Source of the DNA: Desulfovibrio desulfuricans
GTDB lineage: Bacteria; Desulfobacterota; Desulfovibrionia; Desulfovibrionales; Desulfovibrionaceae
Length of the DNA stretch: 64,000 nt
Assembly: GCF_024460775.1 (NCBI RefSeq)
Contig: NZ_JANFYZ010000005.1
Span: 186,001 to 250,000 of the forward strand
Reading direction: 5' to 3'
Below are positions 58,557-64,000 of the stretch, one piece after another. A model generated the notes under the pieces. That model saw only the letters and a program-made list of their open reading frames with translations, did not search any database and was not told the DNA's origin. The position numbers were made by a program, and so were the translations under genes. How positions within the stretch are numbered: the first letter of the stretch is position 1; every line of letters starts with the position of its first letter.

Positions 58557-58850
58557 ATGATGGAAGAAGCCATAGAACAAACGCCGCGCGGGCTGGCGCT
58601 ACGGGTATGCATTGGCCTGCGCAACGGCCTGCACGCCCGACCGGCGGCCCGTCTGGCGCAAGAGGCGCAGCGCTATGCCTCAGATATACTGCTTGTCAGC
58701 GACACAGGCGAAGTAGACGCCAAAAGTATGCTCGACATCCTTTCCCTTGCGCCGCCCGCCAATGCAGAACTGACCCTGGTGGCTCAGGGTGACGATGCCC
58801 GCGAGGCCCTTTGTGGTCTGGCCCAATTTTTAACCAATTTACAGGACTGA
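58557..58850 (+). CDS. HPr phosphocarrier protein
   Basis: The 97-aa protein has LRNGLHARPAARLAQEAQRY with the phosphorylated His at residue 26, and DAKSMLDILSLAPPANAEL around the Ser regulatory site of HPr. It passes phosphate from EI to EIIA. AGGTAAG precedes the ATG. One base separates it from ptsI. Confidence 0.92.
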   Translation: MMEEAIEQTPRGLALRVCIGLRNGLHARPAARLAQEAQRYASDILLVSDTGEVDAKSMLDILSLAPPANAELTLVAQGDDAREALCGLAQFLTNLQD

Positions 58851-58851
58851 C

Positions 58852-60624
58852 ATGGCCCGCGCGGTACTTTTCGGCACACCTGTTTCGCCTGGCATAGCCA
58901 TAGGCAGGGTGCGCTTCATGCACAAGACACGGCAGGATGACGAACGCCGCATCACTGCCGCCGAAGTAGCTGCGGAGCAGGAGACCCTGCGCGCCGCCGC
59001 TGAAGGCGTGCGCGCCTCACTGGCCGCCACCATGGAAAATGTGCCAGAAGACCTTTCGGAATACCGCGACGTCATCGCCGCCCAGATGGAAATGGCGCGC
59101 GACCCCAAGCTGCTCAAGGCCGCGCTGGCCCGCATAGAAAGCAACCTTGTGTGCGCCTCGTGGGCCCTCAAGCTCACGGTGGATGAACTGTGCGCGCTGT
59201 TCAGAAGCATGGACGACGCCTACCTGCGCGACCGCGCCCAGGATATCCGCGCCGTGGGCCTGCGCCTGCGCGAGCATCTGGCGGCAGACCCGGCCCACAA
59301 GGGAGAGGATGAAACCCCCGGCGTGCTGGTGGCGGAGGACCTCTCCCCTGCTGATGTCATGGAACTCAACCTCGACCGGGTGCTGGGCATTCTGACCGCA
59401 GAAGGCGGCCCCACCTCCCACACGGCCATTTTGTCGCGCGGGCTGCACATTCCCTGCCTTGCGGGCGTTACCGGGCTTATGGACATTGCCCGCGAAAACG
59501 AGACGCTGGTAGTTGACGGCCTCGGCGGCAGCGTGCTGCTGAGCCCCGATGAGGCTGACGAGGCCCGCTTTGCGGCCCGGCGCGAGGAATATACGGCGTG
59601 GGAAGACCTCACGCTCAAATCTGCCCGCTGGCCCGCCGAGATGTGCGATGGCGTGCGCGTGGAAGTGCAGGCCAATCTTGAAGGCACCAACGAGCTGTCT
59701 GCTCTTGCCCAGTGCGGGGCCGACGGCGTGGGCCTGTACCGCACCGAATTCGCCTATTTTACCGACCGCCTGCCGTCAGAAGAAGACCTGCTGGCAGAAT
59801 ACGCGGCAGTGGCCCAGCGGGCCGCGCCGGATCGCGTGGTATTCCGCACGCTTGACGTGGGGGCAGACAAGATGCTCCACGCGCAGGCAGTGCTCAAGGA
59901 GCCAAACCCCGCGCTGGGGTTGCGCGGCATACGTTTTTGCCTGCGCCATCAGGGCATTTTTCGCACGCAGTTGCGGGCGCTCATGCGCGCCGGGGCCATG
60001 GGCAATGTGGCCATCATGCTGCCCATGATTTCCTGCCTGGATGAAGTGCAGCAGGTACGGCGCATCATGCAGGAGCTGCATCAGGAGCTTGCGGCGCAAA
60101 ACCTGCCCCATGCCCCCTTGCTGCCCCTGGGCGTCATGGTTGAAACCCCGGCTGCGGCCCTTATTTGCGATGCCCTTGCGCGGGAATGCGACTTTTTCAG
60201 CATCGGCACCAATGACCTTATCCACTACATAATGGGCATTGACCGCAACAACCGCCATGTGGCCTACCTCAACGAGCCGCTGCATCCGGCTATCGTGCGC
60301 TCGCTCAAGCACATCATTGACGCCGCCCACCGCGAGGGCATAGGTGTTTCCGTCTGCGGCGAGCTTGCTTCTGACCCCTTTGGCCTGGCCCTGCTGCTGG
60401 GCATGGGCGTGGACACTGTGTCCGCCGCCCCCCGATTTGTACCGGGCATGAAGCACCTTATACGCCAGTTCAACGCCCAGACCTGCATGGATCTGGCCAA
60501 CAGCGTGCTGCTCAGCACCGATGTGGCCGCTTCCAAGCGCATGGTGCGCGAAGCGTTGCAACAGTCACTGGGACAGGAACTGGCCTTTCACACCACAAGC
60601 CTTTTCACATACAGTCACCCATGA
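58852..60624 (+). CDS. ptsI: PTS enzyme I
   Basis: The 590-aa protein begins [18 protein letters not shown]. The phospho-His motif is [24 protein letters not shown] (His about 190), and the PEP-binding barrel carries [34 protein letters not shown] and [20 protein letters not shown]. It draws phosphate from PEP for HPr. The stop overlaps smpB. Confidence 0.95.
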   Translation: MARAVLFGTPVSPGIAIGRVRFMHKTRQDDERRITAAEVAAEQETLRAAAEGVRASLAATMENVPEDLSEYRDVIAAQMEMARDPKLLKAALARIESNLVCASWALKLTVDELCALFRSMDDAYLRDRAQDIRAVGLRLREHLAADPAHKGEDETPGVLVAEDLSPADVMELNLDRVLGILTAEGGPTSHTAILSRGLHIPCLAGVTGLMDIARENETLVVDGLGGSVLLSPDEADEARFAARREEYTAWEDLTLKSARWPAEMCDGVRVEVQANLEGTNELSALAQCGADGVGLYRTEFAYFTDRLPSEEDLLAEYAAVAQRAAPDRVVFRTLDVGADKMLHAQAVLKEPNPALGLRGIRFCLRHQGIFRTQLRALMRAGAMGNVAIMLPMISCLDEVQQVRRIMQELHQELAAQNLPHAPLLPLGVMVETPAAALICDALARECDFFSIGTNDLIHYIMGIDRNNRHVAYLNEPLHPAIVRSLKHIIDAAHREGIGVSVCGELASDPFGLALLLGMGVDTVSAAPRFVPGMKHLIRQFNAQTCMDLANSVLLSTDVAASKRMVREALQQSLGQELAFHTTSLFTYSHP

Positions 60625-61076
60625 GCCAGAAAACACCCCCATCCACTGTGGCCCTGAACAAAAAGGCCCGCCACCTCTATGAACTTTCCGAGTTCACCGA
60701 GGCGGGCATTGTACTGACCGGCCCGGAAGTCAAAAGCATCCGCGCGGGCAAGGTCAACTTTATTGATAGCTATGTAGACTTTCGCCAGGGAGAAGCCTGG
60801 CTTGTTTCGCTGCACATCGCGCCCTACGCCAACGCGGGCTATGTGTCGCAGGAGCCGGACCGCGCGCGCAAACTGCTGCTGCACGAGCGGGAAATTTCCA
60901 AATTCGCGGGGCTGGTGGCCCAGCAGGGCCTGACGGTTGTGCCCGTGCGCCTCTACTTCAAGAGGGGCAAGATCAAGGTAGAAATTGCCCTCGGCAAGGG
61001 CAAAAAACTGCACGACCACCGCGAAACACTCAAACGCAGGGCGGAGGAACGGGATATGGCCCGGGAGTTGTCCTAG
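60621..61076 (+). CDS. smpB: SmpB, tmRNA-binding protein
   Basis: The 151-aa protein shows [41 protein letters not shown] and [38 protein letters not shown], all hallmarks of SmpB. It brings tmRNA to stalled ribosomes. It begins four bases inside ptsI. Its stop codon lies in the outermost CTAG of a MITE-like element, so the last residues may derive from the insertion. Confidence 0.95.
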   Translation: MSQKTPPSTVALNKKARHLYELSEFTEAGIVLTGPEVKSIRAGKVNFIDSYVDFRQGEAWLVSLHIAPYANAGYVSQEPDRARKLLLHEREISKFAGLVAQQGLTVVPVRLYFKRGKIKVEIALGKGKKLHDHRETLKRRAEERDMARELS

Positions 61077-61225
61077 GGCCTGTTTCTAAATAATTCTTTT
61101 GGCCGATCACTGCGTCATCCAGCATTTTTACTCCAGTCATGGACAGAAAAAGTCCACTCCTGTCGTAAAAAATACTGTTTTCCTTGTCCTCGGCGCAAAA
61201 TATTTTATTTAGAAACAACCCCTAG
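61073..61225. mobile_element. MITE-like inverted-repeat element, 153 bp
   Basis: Left end CTAGGGCCTGTTTCTAAATA and right end, read on the other strand, CTAGGGGTTGTTTCTAAATA match at all but three of 20 positions and face each other. CTAG at both edges may be a target duplication. The interior encodes no transposase, only part of a short open frame on the minus strand. It sits at the smpB stop and could also act as a terminator, because the ends can pair. Confidence 0.55.
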
Positions 61226-61369
61226 ATGCAAATTTCCTTCGAAAATGTGCATTTTCAAAGTTTGCAAGACTCCCGCTTCGGCGTTTAACAGCGCAGATAA
61301 ACTGCGATTGCGTGAGCAGGTGCTCTTGCTGCAAGGGCGCGACACCTCACATCTCTCCCAAGGCTCTTC

Positions 61370-64000
61370 ATGCGGCACCCTCCATTGCAAGCCCCCCTGC
61401 TCTGGCAGACATATCTGGGCTTCTGGATAGCGGGCATTACCGCGGCCCCCTGGCCCCTGCCCTCGCTTTGCTGCGCCTTGCTGCTGCTTTTTGTGGATGC
61501 CCGCCTGTGGCGCGCCGCGCGCACGGCTCTGGCCTCCTTGTGCCTTTTGGCGGGATTTCTGACAGGATACTGGCAGCTCTATGGCTGCCCGTGGCAAACC
61601 CTGCTCACAACAGAAGCGCAGGCAAGGCAAACGGGCCAGCCGCCCCAATGGCTGCACGAATCTGCCCAGCCGCCGCGAGTGTGCGGCATTGTGCGCGATA
61701 TGCAGGGCCTGCCCGACAACCGCCTGCGCCTGCTGCTGAGCGATGTGCGCCCCGCCGATACGGACGGCAGGGACGGCTTGCCCTCTGCCTCTGATGCTGC
61801 CGCAATACCGCCAGACGCTGCAAATTCAACTGTTCGCCCTCTGCCCGGCAAACTGGCCTGGACATGGGAAGCGCCCACAGCCGCCATTGGCCTTTCTCCT
61901 CCGCTCCCCGGCCAGACAGTCTGCCTGACGCGACGCCCCATGCCCGCGCAGGGCTTTGCCAACGAAGGCCAGACCGACTGGGGCCTGTGGCTGGCGGCTC
62001 AGGGTGTGCGCTGGCGCATGTGGACTCTGGGCAATCAGGGAGAGCCGCACATTTCCGGCCAGCCAACCCTCTCCGCCCGCTGGCGCGAATCATTGCGGCA
62101 GGATTTTGTGCACGCGCTGTTTCCGGCCCAGGAGGCGGCACAGTCCCATACGGGAGGGCCAGACGAAACCATAGCGGCTGACGCTTCCCCTCCACCAGCC
62201 CATAACAAACCCACGCCGTACAAGCTTTCGCAGGGCAAGGCCATCCTGCTGGCTCTGCTCTTTGGCGACAGGCAATACCTGAACCAGCAGACACTGAACA
62301 ATTTTGCCTCGGCCACGCTTGTGCACAGTCTCGCCCTTTCCGGCCAGCACCTTACAGTGGCGGGCCTTGTGGGCCTGCTCTGCGTACTTGCCGCCGCGCG
62401 GGTTCGCCCCGGCATATACCTGCGCCGCCCCCGCGCCGTCTGGGCGCTGCTGGCAACACTGCCGCCAGCACTGGCCTACCTGTGGCTGGGCGATGCCCCG
62501 GCGTCATTGCTGCGGGCTGCCGTCATGCTGCTGCTTCTTGCCGTCTATTTTTTGCGCGGGCGGCCCCACACAACGCTTGATGTGCTCTGCGCCGCCTTGC
62601 TCTGCATCAGCGTGGTCTCCCCGCTGAGCATGCTGGACACAGGCCTGCAACTTTCCGTGCTGTGCGTGGCGGTCATCGGCATGAGCCTGCCCTGGCTGCG
62701 GGTGCTGGCCCCGGAGCCGGATGCGGCTGCGCAAATACGGCAGAGCAACGGCCTTGGCAGACATGTGAATCAAAAGATCCGCCGGGGAGCGTGGGTATTA
62801 ACGCGGATATTTCTGGTTTCCCTGGGCATCCAGATTGCCCTGCTGCCTCTGAACATGCTGCTGTTCAACAATATGGGGCACTGGTTCTGGCTCAATGTGC
62901 TCTGGCTGCCCGTGGCCGACATGCTGGTGTTGCCCGCCTCTGTGCTCGGCCTGTTCCTGTCCGCTCTTGGTCTTGACCTTGCGGCGCGGGCAGTGCTGGA
63001 CATGGCGGCTCTGCCCTGCCAATGGCTTACAGACTGCCTTGCGTGGCTGGCTGGCGCAAACCTGTTGCAGCCCCCGGCCCTGCTGCGCCCGCACTGGACA
63101 GCCCTGCCAGCTTTTGCGGCCTTGCTTGGGGCGCTGGCGCTGAAGGCGGGGCGCGCAGACCTGCCCCGCGCGGCGCGACGTCTGCTGCTGGCCGGGGCGC
63201 TGCTGTTATGCGTTGGCCCGGCCCTGCGCACCGCAGAGCGCCTGTCAGACCATATCCGTCTTGATGTGCTGGATGTGGGGCAGAGTCAGGCCCTGCTGCT
63301 GCGTCTGCCGGGGCATGTGCGCCTGCTGCTGGACGGCGGAGGCAGCGCCTCGCCGCGTTTTGATCCGGGGCAGGCGCTGGTGGCCCCGGCCCTGACCTAT
63401 AATGACGCGCCGCACCTGGCCGCCATACTCAACACCCACCCCGACCTGGACCACATGGGCGGCTTGCTGCACATACTGCGCGTCTTTCGTGTGGATCACC
63501 TGCTGGACAATGGGCGCGAAGGCAAGGGCAGTTGGGGCGAACAGTGGCGCGCGGCGCGCACGGCCCACCGCAGCCGCGCCCTTGTCCGTGGCGATGTTCT
63601 GATACTGGGCAAACCGTCTCTGGGTCTGCGCCTGGAAGTTTTGCACCCGCCAATGAACGAGTGGGACGCATGGCAAGGCAACGATGCCTCGGTGGTGGCC
63701 CGGCTGACTCAGCATGGCCGTGGTCTGGCCCTTTTTCTGGGCGATGCGGAACGCCCGGTGCTGCGCCGTCTGATTGATAATGGCGATGACCTGCGCGCCG
63801 AGGTTGTTGTTGCGCCGCACCATGGCTCTGCCACAGGATTTCTGCCGGAATTTTATGAGGCGGTGCACCCCGGTATTGTGGCCGCCTCGTGCGGATTTGA
63901 AAACCGCTATGGCTACCCTTCACAACCACTACGCGCATGGTGCGATGCCGCCAAGGTGCCGCTGTACTTTACAGGGCGCGACGGCGCTGTGCGGATTATC
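61370..64000 (+). CDS. comEC: ComEC/Rec2 DNA-uptake channel, C-terminus beyond window
   Basis: From ATG 61370, 877 codons run open to the window edge. The N-terminal part has membrane segments and a soluble OB-like domain (QPPRVCGIVRDMQGL...). The competence core begins NFASATLVHSLALSGQHLTVAGLVG and includes many membrane helices. A metallo-beta-lactamase domain follows (IRLDVLDVGQSQALLLRLPG, NTHPDLDHMGG, VVVAPHHGSATGF). It imports single-stranded DNA, possibly degrading the other strand. A spacer of about 145 bp follows the MITE-like element. Confidence 0.92.
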   Translation, partial: MRHPPLQAPLLWQTYLGFWIAGITAAPWPLPSLCCALLLLFVDARLWRAARTALASLCLLAGFLTGYWQLYGCPWQTLLTTEAQARQTGQPPQWLHESAQPPRVCGIVRDMQGLPDNRLRLLLSDVRPADTDGRDGLPSASDAAAIPPDAANSTVRPLPGKLAWTWEAPTAAIGLSPPLPGQTVCLTRRPMPAQGFANEGQTDWGLWLAAQGVRWRMWTLGNQGEPHISGQPTLSARWRESLRQDFVHALFPAQEAAQSHTGGPDETIAADASPPPAHNKPTPYKLSQGKAILLALLFGDRQYLNQQTLNNFASATLVHSLALSGQHLTVAGLVGLLCVLAAARVRPGIYLRRPRAVWALLATLPPALAYLWLGDAPASLLRAAVMLLLLAVYFLRGRPHTTLDVLCAALLCISVVSPLSMLDTGLQLSVLCVAVIGMSLPWLRVLAPEPDAAAQIRQSNGLGRHVNQKIRRGAWVLTRIFLVSLGIQIALLPLNMLLFNNMGHWFWLNVLWLPVADMLVLPASVLGLFLSALGLDLAARAVLDMAALPCQWLTDCLAWLAGANLLQPPALLRPHWTALPAFAALLGALALKAGRADLPRAARRLLLAGALLLCVGPALRTAERLSDHIRLDVLDVGQSQALLLRLPGHVRLLLDGGGSASPRFDPGQALVAPALTYNDAPHLAAILNTHPDLDHMGGLLHILRVFRVDHLLDNGREGKGSWGEQWRAARTAHRSRALVRGDVLILGKPSLGLRLEVLHPPMNEWDAWQGNDASVVARLTQHGRGLALFLGDAERPVLRRLIDNGDDLRAEVVVAPHHGSATGFLPEFYEAVHPGIVAASCGFENRYGYPSQPLRAWCDAAKVPLYFTGRDGAVRII

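Overview
The window looks like a GC-rich Desulfovibrionaceae chromosome, most likely Desulfovibrio sensu lato. The reasons are a selA gene, a TrmD fused to a second SPOUT-type methyltransferase domain, a mannose-family PTS EIID-HPr-EI cluster, and the general gene style. This assignment is inference from gene content, not from a database search.

About 38.9 kb is one Mu-like transposable prophage. I place its ends at 2017 and 40869: imperfect terminal inverted repeats start TGT...ACA, and a 5-bp direct repeat CGGTT (2012-2016 and 40870-40874) flanks them. Left to right it holds: an S24-type repressor with operator-like repeats; small early genes; MuA-like transposase and MuB-like ATPase; Gam-, HU-, GemA- and Mor/C-like genes; a lysis module with holin candidate, transglycosylase and nested spanins; terminase, portal and a MuF head protein carrying a DUF6883-like toxin domain with its putative immunity gene; protease/scaffold, capsid, neck, sheath, tube, frameshifted tail chaperone and tape measure; a reverse-strand HsdR_N-like cargo gene; baseplate genes; a tail-fibre locus; a Com-like protein; and a DNA methyltransferase interrupted by an amber codon.

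The most striking system is the tail-fibre locus (34966-39666). Four in-phase copies of a 24-bp sequence in alternating orientation bound four alternative fibre C-termini arranged as two tail-to-tail pairs, and a tyrosine recombinase follows directly. Mu uses the serine recombinase Gin for this job and R64 plasmids use Rci on pilV, so this reads as a phage shufflon. A second system-level pattern is a 19-bp dyad, CCCTGAACAATATCAGGGT, found four times, in front of the lysis, protease/head, baseplate and fibre modules. The first three of these positions match the Mu C-dependent late promoters Plys, PI and PP.

Left of the prophage (1-2011) are a DUF4145-like gene, a small gene, a frameshifted secreted protein, and a tail-tube gene plus truncated tail-chaperone gene from a different, degraded prophage. 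Right of it is a tRNA-Arg(TCT), then ordinary chromosome: folC, selA, an M18 aminopeptidase, a HEAT-repeat protein, a phage-CI-like regulator, mltA, a YbgC-type thioesterase, an EF-G paralogue, a phosphopantetheinyl transferase, trmD-rplS-rnhB-yraN-rsmI, PTS EIID-HPr-EI, smpB, a MITE-like element and the start of comEC, which runs off the end.
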